Assembly: GCF_019042735.1 (NCBI RefSeq)
Contig: NZ_JAHQCR010000021.1
Location: 1 to 64,000, forward strand
DNA length: 64,000 nucleotides
Source: Evansella alkalicola
GTDB lineage: Bacteria; Bacillota; Bacilli; Bacillales; Salisediminibacteriaceae
Direction: 5' to 3'
This document shows positions 33,641-42,281 of this stretch, piece after piece. Position 1 is the first letter of the stretch, and each line of letters begins with the position of its first letter. The position numbers were made by a program, and so were the translations under genes. The notes below the pieces were generated by a model. It did not search any database. It had not been told where the DNA came from and saw nothing but the letters and a program-made list of their open reading frames with translations.

Positions 33641-33817
33641 CTAGCTTCTTTCAATTTTCTTCTTTAACGTTTTGACCTCTTTTAGAGAAAGTCCAAATTC
33701 ACTTGCAATTTCATAATTATCTGCATTTTGTTCTAACTCCGTAAACCGATGAAGATTGACACCAAGAAGTCTTGAATTAGGGTTTGTGAAACGTTCATGC
33801 TGTTGTCCTGATCTCAT
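33641..33817 (-). CDS. yrzK: small YrzK-like protein with a sigma-70 region 4-type helix-turn-helix
   Basis: 58 residues, ATG 33817 after GGAGGG with good spacing, TAG at 33643. The sequence runs MRSGQQHERFTNPNSRLLGV... and ends with a helix-turn-helix-like stretch (YEIASEFGLSLKEVKTLKKK). B. subtilis has the small gene yrzK between hisS and its neighbours, and the size and place fit. The gene lies just upstream of the hisS T-box. A role in transcription is possible from the helix-turn-helix but not shown. Confidence 0.75.
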   Translation of the reverse strand: MRSGQQHERFTNPNSRLLGVNLHRFTELEQNADNYEIASEFGLSLKEVKTLKKKIERS

Positions 33818-33968
33818 GTTTGATTCCCTCCACTTTTTTTACAGTTTGACCAAAAAAAGCAAAGGTTACTCATTTGATATAAGATTTTTTATTTTTCATC
33901 GACAATAGGACTTTTATTTTTTAGGTTTCCGTCTTCATTCCCTGAAAATCAAGACCATGACGCTCTCC

Positions 33969-34409
33969 TTACTTACTTTCAACTATTAAAGTGACTGGCC
34001 CATGATTCGTAAAGGATACGTCCATCATTTCACCAAATTCACCTGTTTCTACTTGAAGTCCTCCATGACGAAGTTCCTCATTAAATTTATCATAAAGGCG
34101 TTTTGCTTGGTCTGGCTTTGCCGCTCCCATAAAGTTAGGTCTACGTCCTTTTCGGCAGTCCCCATATAAAGTGAATTGAGAAATGGACAAAATTTGTCCT
34201 TCAACGTCTTTTACTGACAAATTTAATTTCTCGTCCTCATCTTCAAAAATTCGTAAATTAGCGATCTTGTCTGCTAGATATTTTACATCTTCTTCTGTAT
34301 CGTCATGGGTAACTCCGACCAATAGGACGAGTCCTTGATCTATTTCCCCCACTGTTTCTTTTTTAACTGTTACTTTTGCTCCTAATGAGCGCTGAACTAC
34401 TACACGCAT
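33969..34409 (-). CDS. dtd: D-aminoacyl-tRNA deacylase
   Basis: 146 residues from ATG 34409, six bases after GAGAGG; an in-frame TTG two codons earlier is less likely. It frees tRNA from D-amino acids. Features: MRVVVQRSLGAKVTV, the active-site ILSISQFTLYGDCRKGRRPNF (SQFTL, about 77-81) and the cross-subunit Gly-Pro motif TNHGPVTLIVES at the C-terminus. It lies 49 bases after relA, the usual partner in Firmicutes. Confidence 0.96.
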   Translation of the reverse strand: MRVVVQRSLGAKVTVKKETVGEIDQGLVLLVGVTHDDTEEDVKYLADKIANLRIFEDEDEKLNLSVKDVEGQILSISQFTLYGDCRKGRRPNFMGAAKPDQAKRLYDKFNEELRHGGLQVETGEFGEMMDVSFTNHGPVTLIVESK

Positions 34410-34458
34410 AAGCAACCTCTCTTTTTCTAGACTATACTAATAGGTTCTGATCGTGGTC

Positions 34459-36639
34459 CTAGTGCATGATTCTTCGAACGGAATATATATCTGGAATTCT
34501 TTTTATACGCTCTACGACACGCTGCAGATGTGAAATATTTTGAATGGAAATGGTCATATGGATAGTTGCCATTTTATTCTTATCCGATCTCCCAGAAACA
34601 GCGTTTATATTTGTTTTTGTTTCTGCTACAGCTTGAAGGACTTCGTTTAACAATCCCCTTCTATCATAACCAGATATCTCTATATCCACATTATAATTTT
34701 TGGAATTAGGTTGATTCCCTTCCCACTCTACCTCTAGAAGTCTTGTTTGGGCATCTTCTGTCTTAATGTTAGGGCAATCACTTCGATGTATAGATACACC
34801 ACGTCCCTTAGTAATATAACCTACGATATCGTCTCCAGGAACAGGATTACAGCACCTTGATAGACGAATAAGAAGATTATCAATCCCTTTAACACTGACA
34901 CCTACATTCGTCTTTTTCTTCGTGTCGTACGTTTTAAGTTCTTCAACGGCTTCAGTTAAAGTCATGTTATCCGATTCTTCATCTTGCTGTTTTCGAATTC
35001 CATCTGTGAGTCTAGTAACAATTTGCGCTGCTGTAATGCCACCATAACCTACTGCAGCATACATATCCTCTTCGGCTGTAAAGTTAAATTTCTTTGCCAC
35101 CCGATCGATATTTTCATTCGTGAGTACTTCCTTTAGAGTATAGCCTTTTTTCTCCACTTCTCTCTCTACTAAGTCACGACCTTTTTCAACATTCTCTTCT
35201 CGTCTTTCTTTTTTAAACCATTGCCTTATCTTATTTTTGGCATGGGAGCTTTGCGTAACCTTTATCCAATCTTGACTTGGTCCATACGAATGTTTGGATG
35301 TAAGTACCTCAACAATATCTCCTGTGTGAAGCTTGTGGTCTAGAGGGACCATTTTCCCATTAACTTTTGCACCTATGCAACGATTTCCAACCTCTGTATG
35401 AATACGATAGGCAAAGTCTAAAGGTACAGAACCCTTAGGGAGCTCAATTACATCACCTTTTGGGGTAAAAACAAATACCATGTCTGAAAACAAGTCTATT
35501 TTTAATGATTCCATAAATTCTTGAGCATCATTTGTATCTTTTTGCCACTCTAAAATCTCTCTGAACCACGACATTTTAGTCTCTAACGATTCAGATGTAT
35601 CTGCTGTTTTTCCTTCTTTATAAGCCCAATGTGCAGCAACCCCAAATTCTGCTACTTTATGCATGTCTTCAGAGCGTATTTGAACCTCCAATGGGTCCCC
35701 TTTTGGTCCTATCACTGTAGTATGAAGGGATTGATACATATTAGCCTTTGGCATTGCAATATAGTCCTTAAATCTACCTGGCATAGGCTTCCATAATGTA
35801 TGGATAATTCCTAGCACGGCATAACAATCCTTAATACTATTCACAACAATCCTTACTGCTAATAAATCATAGATTTCGTTAAATTGTTTATTCTGAATGG
35901 CCATCTTTCGATAAATACTATAAATATGCTTAGCACGACCATGTATATCTGCGTTCACATCTACGTTCGACAAACGGTCACGTATTTGGTCTTTCACTTC
36001 TTCTATATAATCTTCCCGCTCCGCCCGTTTTTTCTTCATCAAGTTAACAATTCGGTAATACTGCTGTGGATTTAAATAACGTAAAGCAGTATCTTCTAAT
36101 TCCCACTTAATCTTAGAAATACCTAGACGGTGTGCTAGTGGAGCGAATATTTCCAGCGTTTCATTAGCAATTCTCCGTTGTTTTTCTGGTGGCAAATGCT
36201 TTAACGTCCTCATATTATGAAGTCGGTCTGCTAGTTTTATTAGAATTACCCTAATATCCTTAGCCATTGCTACAAACATTTTTCTATGGTTCTCTGCTTG
36301 CTGTTCTTCTTTTGATTTATATTTAATTTTACCAAGCTTCGTAACACCATCAACGAGCATCGCTACTTCTGCACCGAACTTTTCTTCGATCTCGTCTAAT
36401 AGTACGTCTGTATCCTCTACGACATCATGCAGAAAGGCAGCAGCGACAGTATTAGGGTCCATCATCAACTCAACTAATATCCCAGCTACTTGTACTGGAT
36501 GCCAAATATAAGGCTCGCCCGATTTACGAAATTGCTCCCGATGGGCCTCCTCTGCCATTTCATACGCTTCCCTTAAAAAGGCAACCTCTTTTTCAGGAAG
36601 ATATTCACTTGCTTTTTCAAGCACTTGTTCACTATTCAT
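34459..36639 (-). CDS. relA: bifunctional (p)ppGpp synthetase/hydrolase RelA
   Basis: 726 residues from ATG 36639, after TAAGGTG; the frame extends a further seven codons without a better site. The N-terminal HD hydrolase domain has HPVQVAGILVE and FLHDVVEDTD (about 45-75), so hydrolysis should work. The synthetase domain has YRKMAIQNKQFNEIYDLLAVRI and ANMYQSLHTTVIGP (about 240-320). TGS (GSVPLDFAYRIHTEVGN), the zinc-finger/helical region with SRCCNPVPGDDIVGYITKGRGVSIHR and a C-terminal ACT domain follow. This is the long Rel type of Firmicutes. Confidence 0.97.
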   Translation of the reverse strand: MNSEQVLEKASEYLPEKEVAFLREAYEMAEEAHREQFRKSGEPYIWHPVQVAGILVELMMDPNTVAAAFLHDVVEDTDVLLDEIEEKFGAEVAMLVDGVTKLGKIKYKSKEEQQAENHRKMFVAMAKDIRVILIKLADRLHNMRTLKHLPPEKQRRIANETLEIFAPLAHRLGISKIKWELEDTALRYLNPQQYYRIVNLMKKKRAEREDYIEEVKDQIRDRLSNVDVNADIHGRAKHIYSIYRKMAIQNKQFNEIYDLLAVRIVVNSIKDCYAVLGIIHTLWKPMPGRFKDYIAMPKANMYQSLHTTVIGPKGDPLEVQIRSEDMHKVAEFGVAAHWAYKEGKTADTSESLETKMSWFREILEWQKDTNDAQEFMESLKIDLFSDMVFVFTPKGDVIELPKGSVPLDFAYRIHTEVGNRCIGAKVNGKMVPLDHKLHTGDIVEVLTSKHSYGPSQDWIKVTQSSHAKNKIRQWFKKERREENVEKGRDLVEREVEKKGYTLKEVLTNENIDRVAKKFNFTAEEDMYAAVGYGGITAAQIVTRLTDGIRKQQDEESDNMTLTEAVEELKTYDTKKKTNVGVSVKGIDNLLIRLSRCCNPVPGDDIVGYITKGRGVSIHRSDCPNIKTEDAQTRLLEVEWEGNQPNSKNYNVDIEISGYDRRGLLNEVLQAVAETKTNINAVSGRSDKNKMATIHMTISIQNISHLQRVVERIKRIPDIYSVRRIMH

Positions 36640-36889
36640 GAAAATCACCTTAACATCCAATAAAATTTATTATTAATCCACTCATGAGAGAAGAGCTAGG
36701 ATTATCAATCGAAATATGATAAAAAAATCGCCTCTTCCGCGGAAAAGACTTTCATTAAGAATAACATATTTTTCAGAAAAACATAACGTTATAAGCATTA
36801 AAACAGAAAATATCCGTTATCCAATAGTATATGTATATAAAAACAAATCAATATAGTAAGGTTGCCTCCATAGAGACAACCTCTGTAAA
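36640..36889. other. intergenic region between apt and relA
   Basis: 250 bases, including the apt terminator hairpin at its edge (36859-36885). A small hairpin with a T-run (about 36720-36750) has a loop too tight to be convincing. It must contain the relA promoter unless relA is read from apt. Confidence 0.4.
36859..36885 (-). terminator. hairpin after apt
   Basis: On the minus strand AGGTTGTCTC-TATG-GGAGGCAACCT-like pairing (ten base pairs with one G-T), followed by TACTATATT. A solid stem but weak T-run, so termination may be partial. Confidence 0.55.
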
Positions 36890-37402
36890 TTAATATTTCA
36901 TCAGAGAAAATACTTCATAATCTTTCAGCTTTTCACGACCGTCTAGATAACTTAATTCAATTAAAAAGACGATACCAGCAACAACGCCACCAAGCTCTTC
37001 TACCATTTGAATTGTAGCCTCAATAGTCCCACCAGTAGCCAAAAGATCATCAGCTATTAAAACTTTTTGTCCAGGCTTGATGGAATCTTTATGCATGTTT
37101 AGGCGGTCCTTCCCATACTCTAGTCCATAATCCACACCAATAACTTCCCTCGGTAGTTTTCCTTCTTTTCTTACCGGTACGAAGCCAATTCCTAGTGAAT
37201 AGGATATAGGACAACCAACTACAAATCCCCTAGCTTCTGGACCTACAACAACATCAATGTCCTTTTCTTTTGCAAAAGCTGCCATTTCATCAATTGCTTT
37301 TTTATAAGCTTCTCCGTCTTCCATCAAAGTTGTAATATCTTTAAATTTTATCCCCTCTTTAGGGAAATCAGACACTACAGTAATATACTTTTTAAAATCC
37401 AT
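36890..37402 (-). CDS. apt: adenine phosphoribosyltransferase
   Basis: 170 residues, the usual length. It salvages adenine to AMP. The PRPP-binding loop VLIADDLLATGGTIEATIQMV (about 118-138) and VVGPEARGFVVGCPISY (about 51-67) are intact, as is the N-terminal DFPKEGIKFKDIT. In this genome it could also take up adenine from methylthioadenosine breakdown. It lies between recJ and relA as in B. subtilis. Confidence 0.97.
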   Translation of the reverse strand: MDFKKYITVVSDFPKEGIKFKDITTLMEDGEAYKKAIDEMAAFAKEKDIDVVVGPEARGFVVGCPISYSLGIGFVPVRKEGKLPREVIGVDYGLEYGKDRLNMHKDSIKPGQKVLIADDLLATGGTIEATIQMVEELGGVVAGIVFLIELSYLDGREKLKDYEVFSLMKY

Positions 37403-37481
37403 ACTTCTTCCTCCTACTATTATGCATTAAGTACGGCTAAATAAAGACTATAATAAATATCTTCAGTTGTGACTTCTAAAT

Positions 37482-39815
37482 TTATACATGAGCCTTCTCA
37501 GCTTCAGCCATTAGGTTAGACAACAAGTCTTTTAAATCTTTTGTAGAACTGTAATAAAGTTCATTTTCAATTTTACTTTGTTCAATTTTTTCTTGATATG
37601 TCTTAGATGCAGTTAACTCCTGCTTATTGGGACTTTCCTCTAATGTAACAAGCCCATTGTTTATTTTAACAAACCCAAGATCAAAAAACACCTTACAAAT
37701 AAAATGTACAGAGTTCTTTGACCAACCTTTATGTTTTGCTAAATCATGCCCATGTTTTCCTAAATCAAAAAAGCCTCTTTTCTTTAAGAATGCATAAAAC
37801 CATTTAAAATGATCCCTTTTAGGTAAAGTTTCAAAGAAATGATCTTGTTCATGAAGAAAAGCTGGATAAATCCTTTTCGGTGAACAACCTTGTATTAGCC
37901 CTTTTAACTGATTCATTGTAACTGGTAAATCTAGCAGTAAAACATACTTGTCCGACACATCTGTTTGTCCCTCAACATAACAGCGGATTATTTCCCATTC
38001 TTGAGGTAGGTTAGAAATTTTCGCTTCTGAATCTTCTCTGAAGACAACCACTGATACTTTCTCTGAAGGCAGTGCTTTCATGATTTCCCACGGGGACTTA
38101 TGACTTCTTAGGTCAAATAGCTGCCATTCATTTATTTTTATGTCTTCAATAACAATTTGAGGTTTTTTATTCCCGTTCCATTCATTTATAGATAGTTGGC
38201 CAACAACAGCAGCTTTAGCCTGCGGAGAAATCTCATCATATAATTCTCCAAATCTAAAACCAATTCCATCTAACAGAGCTTCATTTTTCTTAATCGAAAC
38301 CTTTAAATGGTCTTGTTTCGCGCCAATCTTTTTCACTGTGGCAAATTCAATAGAATCTAAAAGGATCTTAGGAGCAGGATTCCCCACCCCGAAAGGTGCC
38401 ATTTGCTTTAGATCATAAATAGCATCGACTGTAACCTCTTCCACTTCCACAGGTAAATCAACGTTAATAGATTTTACCCAGTCCTCTGGTTTTAACGTCT
38501 GTTCAGCTATCTTCATTAGTTTTCCATGTAGTTTATCTATATTAGCCATTTCCATCGTTAGGCCAGCTGCCATAGGATGCCCTCCAAAATGAGGCAGCCA
38601 TTCTCTGCATTGTGATAATGAGTGAAACATATCAAAACCTTCAATACTTCGCGCTGATCCTTTTGCAAGACCTGTACTACTATCAAAGCTTAAAACAATT
38701 GTAGGACGATAATACTTCTCCACTAGTCTGCTTGCTACAATTCCGATGACTCCTGCATTCCAACCTTCTTGGCCCACAATGATAACAGGAGGTACCCCTT
38801 GCTGTTCCACCTGCTCCTCAGCTTCCTTCGCTATCTCATTCACAATATTCTGCCGTTCCTTATTTAAGTCGTCTATCATTACAGCTAACTCTTCTGCTTC
38901 CATTGGATCCTCACAAATAAGGAGGTGTATAGCAGGGTCTGCAGAATCTAAACGCCCGGCAGCATTTAAACGTGGGCCAATAATAAATCCGATTTGCTCT
39001 TCACTTATGTCTTGTGGCTCCACACCACATTGGTCCAATAAAGCTTTTAGTCCTAGTCTTTGGAAATTCGCCAACCTCTTTACTCCTGCAGTTGCTAAAT
39101 AGCGATTTTCTCCTTTAAGGGGGACAAGGTCTGCAATGGTTCCAATAGCAACTAAATCTAAAAACTTCTCCTGAGCTTCCCCAAATAATGCATGAGATAC
39201 TTTAAATGCAACCCCTACTCCAGCCAAATTGCTGTTTGGATATTGGCAATCATCTTGTTTAGGATTAATAACTGCATATGCATCTGGTATTTGAGGTGGA
39301 GGTTCATGGTGATCTGTAATAATTAAATCAATCCCTAACTCCTTAGCTACTTCTGCTTCATGGATAGCAGAAATTCCCGTATCCACCGTAACAATGATAG
39401 AGACTCCTTCTTCCTTTGCCTGTCTGAAGGCGTTTTCGTTTGGCCCATATCCTTCAGTAAAACGATTCGGAACATAGTAGCCTACTTGGGCTCCTAACTC
39501 TAACAACGTTAAAAACATTACAGACGTACTCGTCACTCCATCTGCATCATAATCTCCAAAAACAAGAATCTTTTCACTGTTAGCAATGCCCTCTTTAATA
39601 CGCTGAACTGCCTTTTCCATGTCTTTTAATAAAAATGGATCATGGAGTGCAGAACGATCTGTATGTAAAAAAGCTTTCGCTTCATCAATTGTTGTAAACC
39701 CTCTCTGTACTAAGAAACGAGAGGCTATCGTAGAAATTTGTAATGCATTAGAAAACTCTTGAACCTTTGTTTCATTCGGTTGCGATACTTTCCAACGCGC
39801 TTTTGAATCTAACAT
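37482..39815 (-). CDS. recJ: single-stranded-DNA-specific exonuclease RecJ
   Basis: 777 residues from ATG 39815, after GGGGTGG; a longer frame to 39836 has no site. A 5'-3' ssDNA exonuclease. The DHH phosphoesterase domain has KILVFGDYDADGVTSTSVMFL (about 73-93), VDTGISA and LIITDHHEPP (about 150-159), and the DHHA1 domain has SRLVEKYYRPTIVL and FGGHPMAAGLTM. The OB-fold region follows. The ~200-residue C-terminal extension is of the Bacillus type. Confidence 0.96.
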   Translation of the reverse strand: MLDSKARWKVSQPNETKVQEFSNALQISTIASRFLVQRGFTTIDEAKAFLHTDRSALHDPFLLKDMEKAVQRIKEGIANSEKILVFGDYDADGVTSTSVMFLTLLELGAQVGYYVPNRFTEGYGPNENAFRQAKEEGVSIIVTVDTGISAIHEAEVAKELGIDLIITDHHEPPPQIPDAYAVINPKQDDCQYPNSNLAGVGVAFKVSHALFGEAQEKFLDLVAIGTIADLVPLKGENRYLATAGVKRLANFQRLGLKALLDQCGVEPQDISEEQIGFIIGPRLNAAGRLDSADPAIHLLICEDPMEAEELAVMIDDLNKERQNIVNEIAKEAEEQVEQQGVPPVIIVGQEGWNAGVIGIVASRLVEKYYRPTIVLSFDSSTGLAKGSARSIEGFDMFHSLSQCREWLPHFGGHPMAAGLTMEMANIDKLHGKLMKIAEQTLKPEDWVKSINVDLPVEVEEVTVDAIYDLKQMAPFGVGNPAPKILLDSIEFATVKKIGAKQDHLKVSIKKNEALLDGIGFRFGELYDEISPQAKAAVVGQLSINEWNGNKKPQIVIEDIKINEWQLFDLRSHKSPWEIMKALPSEKVSVVVFREDSEAKISNLPQEWEIIRCYVEGQTDVSDKYVLLLDLPVTMNQLKGLIQGCSPKRIYPAFLHEQDHFFETLPKRDHFKWFYAFLKKRGFFDLGKHGHDLAKHKGWSKNSVHFICKVFFDLGFVKINNGLVTLEESPNKQELTASKTYQEKIEQSKIENELYYSSTKDLKDLLSNLMAEAEKAHV

Positions 39816-39884
39816 AAATAACCACCCCTGACCCAATTATTATACATAAGGTACAAAGAGGTGGCAATGATGGTTAATTGGAAA

Positions 39885-40241
39885 CTATTTTTGTTTTTGT
39901 TTAGTGTTACTATCCTTTACAGCTAAGTCTTTCTTATTTCTAGCATCTTTACTATTCTTTTGATCACTTGCAAGTGCAGAAGTAGAAGGTGATGCCCCTT
40001 TTTCCTCAAGCCTGCGGGTAAGTGTCTTTATTTCCTTTTGTAGCAAGTAGATTTTGTACATTCCTACACTGCCTACTATGATTCCTCCCATTAAAACGGA
40101 GAATATAATGACGAGTACTAACGGCCATTCCGCCTGTCCAAAAATATAATTAACTTCAACTGGATCAACATTCACTACAGAAAACACTGCAATGATTAAA
40201 ACAACTATAATACCTATTATTAATCCCCATTGACCACGCAA
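39885..40241 (-). CDS. LapA-domain membrane protein (YrvD-like)
   Basis: 118 residues, TTG start (the only in-frame start near the N-terminus; the ribosome binding site is very close to it). Two membrane helices, about residues 4-22 and 38-60, are followed by a coiled-coil stretch (LLQKEIKTLTRRLEEK) and a Lys-rich tail. The LapA/DUF1049 pattern is clear (NVDPVEVNYIFGQAEWPLVLVIIFSVLMGG). The function in Gram-positives is unknown. It follows recJ, as yrvD does in B. subtilis, and precedes the CDF gene by 13 bases. Confidence 0.85.
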   Translation of the reverse strand: MRGQWGLIIGIIVVLIIAVFSVVNVDPVEVNYIFGQAEWPLVLVIIFSVLMGGIIVGSVGMYKIYLLQKEIKTLTRRLEEKGASPSTSALASDQKNSKDARNKKDLAVKDSNTKQKQK

Positions 40242-40254
40242 TCTTCCTCACATC

Positions 40255-41166
40255 CTATTCTGTTTCCTTAATAAATGGATTTATATGAACACGTACATCT
40301 TGTACGAATTCATCTTCCATTATCTTTTCTTTAACTGCTTTTCCTATGGAATGACCTTCTTCCACAGTAATTTTAGGATCCACTGCAACCTTAATATCCA
40401 CTATTACATAATGGCCATGTTCTCGTGCTAACAGTTCGTTAACCTCATATACCCCTTCCACATTTTGAGCAAGCTCAAACATCTCTTTCGTATCTTCATC
40501 GTGAAGTACATGGTCCAATGTATTATGAATCGCTTCACTACCAAGCTTCCAAGCCATTTTTCCAATAAGCAGCGCAACAAACAAACCAGCTAATGGATCT
40601 GCGTAAACTAACCATGGTATATCTATCCAACCTCCAATTATAGAAGCTCCAATACCTAGTAACGCTGCTATAGAGGAGAAAACATCAGAACGATGGTGCC
40701 AAGCATCTGTAATTAACGCATCACTTTTATATTTTTTCCCAAGATGAATTTTATATCGAAACATTAGTTCCTTTACGAATATAGAGAATATGACTGCATA
40801 AATCGCCCAAATACCTGGCACTGCAATCGGTTCAAAAAAAGCATTTACAGCACCAACTGCTATTTCTAACCCCACAATAAACAGTAAAACCGCTACAATA
40901 ATTGCCGTTACAGTTTCAGCCTTTCCATGTCCATATGGGTGGTCTCGGTCAGGTGGTAGCTGAGCTGCCCTTACCCCAATTAAAACGGCTATTGATCCTA
41001 CTACATCTGAAGCTGAGTGAACCGCATCAGCAACGAGGGCTCGACTGTTTGCAGCTACCCCTACAATTGCTTTCAGAACAGCTAAAACAATATTTCCTAT
41101 AATCCCAACCCATGCACCTATTTTCACTTTTCTATAACGCTCATCCGATGAACTCATTGTTACCAT
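40255..41166 (-). CDS. cation diffusion facilitator (CDF) metal efflux transporter
   Basis: 303 residues from ATG 41166; the GTG at 41178 lies in the GGCGGGTG site. A CDF exporter with six membrane segments. The transport-site motifs are HSASD in helix 2 (VADAVHSASDVVGS) and HHRSD in helix 5 (ITDAWHHRSDVFSS). The cytoplasmic C-terminal domain (from about 205) ends with DVRVHINP. Likely substrates are Zn2+, Mn2+ or Fe2+; the site alone does not decide. It is co-transcribed with the LapA-domain gene. Confidence 0.9.
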   Translation of the reverse strand: MVTMSSSDERYRKVKIGAWVGIIGNIVLAVLKAIVGVAANSRALVADAVHSASDVVGSIAVLIGVRAAQLPPDRDHPYGHGKAETVTAIIVAVLLFIVGLEIAVGAVNAFFEPIAVPGIWAIYAVIFSIFVKELMFRYKIHLGKKYKSDALITDAWHHRSDVFSSIAALLGIGASIIGGWIDIPWLVYADPLAGLFVALLIGKMAWKLGSEAIHNTLDHVLHDEDTKEMFELAQNVEGVYEVNELLAREHGHYVIVDIKVAVDPKITVEEGHSIGKAVKEKIMEDEFVQDVRVHINPFIKETE

Positions 41167-41351
41167 ATTTATATTCACCCGCCAGTCCTTACTTGTACCC
41201 TAACATTATTTGTTTAAAGCACCCTATTTTATGAGTAAAACCTCTAATATTTTTATGAGTATCCCGTTTGTTCAGAATGACTAGATTAATTATTATGTGT
41301 AAGTCTCATCAACACAAAAAAGGGATCTGTTTATGATCCCCTTTTTCATTA
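41167..41351. other. intergenic region upstream of the CDF gene
   Basis: Holds the terminator after secF and presumably the promoter of the CDF transporter. No known metal-regulatory motif is evident by eye. Confidence 0.4.
41313..41346 (-). terminator. rho-independent terminator of secF
   Basis: On the minus strand AAGGGGATC-ATAAACA-GATCCCTTTTTT; about eight base pairs and a T-run, six bases after the secF stop. Confidence 0.85.
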
Positions 41352-42281
41352 TTATGCTTCACTTTCTTGTAAAGGACGCTTTTTTTGTTTTTCTAATTGT
41401 TTACTTTTTAAAACAAGCCATAGTTGTGCTGCAAGGAAAAGAGAAGAATACGTCCCAGCAACCAAACCTACAACTAAAGCGAAGGAGAAGGATCGTAATG
41501 CTTCTCCACCAAAGAAAAACAAGGCTCCAGCTGCAAATACTACTGTTAATACTGTATTGATAGAACGTGCTAAAGTCTGTACAAGACTTTTGTTTACAAC
41601 CCTAGCTACATCATTAAAATCCTTTACACGTTTTTCCAACTTTATATTTTCCCTTATACGGTCAAAGGTAACAATTGTGTCATTAATGGAGTAACCAATG
41701 ATTGTTAAAACGGCTGCAATAAATGGAATATTTACTTCAAACCTAAAAATACTGAATACGACTAATATGAGTAATGCATCATGAAACAAGGCAACAATAG
41801 CTGATACACCATAAGTAAATTCAAAACGAATCGTCACGTATATAATAATCCCCACAGCAGCGATTAATACTGAAATAATCGCATTTCGGGCTAATTCTTC
41901 CCCTACCATTGGGGTAACATTACTTACAGCTGGCTCATTACCATAAATCTCCTCAAAGTGGCTTTGCACTTGTAGAGTTTCCGATTGATTAAGTACACCT
42001 ATAAAGACTGCTCGTCCAATTTCATTATTGTCCCCTGCAAGAGTAATATCATCTGGAACTAATCCTATCTCTTCAAACTCAGCTGCAATCTGTGCTTCTG
42101 AAACGGGCGGCGCATCTGTAAGGATATCAATCGTTGTCCCACTCTTAAAGTCAATACCTAGGTTTAATCCCACTGTAGAAAGTAAAACGATACTCAAGAT
42201 AACCATGACACCAGAGAAGATGAAGAATTTTTTTCTATGTTTTATAAAATCTAGTTTCGTCGTTTCGTGATCAAAGTTCAC
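41352..42281 (-). CDS. secF: protein translocase subunit SecF
   Basis: 309 residues. With SecD it helps the Sec translocon complete export, using ion motive force. Six membrane segments; markers are VGLNLGIDFKSGTTIDI (about 33-49) and the helix-4/5 stretch AVLTIIGYSINDTIVTFDRIREN (about 190-212). A basic tail follows. It is a separate gene whose start overlaps the secD stop by 11 bases. B. subtilis has a fused SecDF, so the split form is a difference. Confidence 0.95.
   Translation of the reverse strand: MNFDHETTKLDFIKHRKKFFIFSGVMVILSIVLLSTVGLNLGIDFKSGTTIDILTDAPPVSEAQIAAEFEEIGLVPDDITLAGDNNEIGRAVFIGVLNQSETLQVQSHFEEIYGNEPAVSNVTPMVGEELARNAIISVLIAAVGIIIYVTIRFEFTYGVSAIVALFHDALLILVVFSIFRFEVNIPFIAAVLTIIGYSINDTIVTFDRIRENIKLEKRVKDFNDVARVVNKSLVQTLARSINTVLTVVFAAGALFFFGGEALRSFSFALVVGLVAGTYSSLFLAAQLWLVLKSKQLEKQKKRPLQESEA

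Noticed and set aside
36715..36752. Hairpin with T-run upstream of relA
   Set aside because: The loop would be only two to four bases and the T-run is separated from the stem, so it is a poor terminator.
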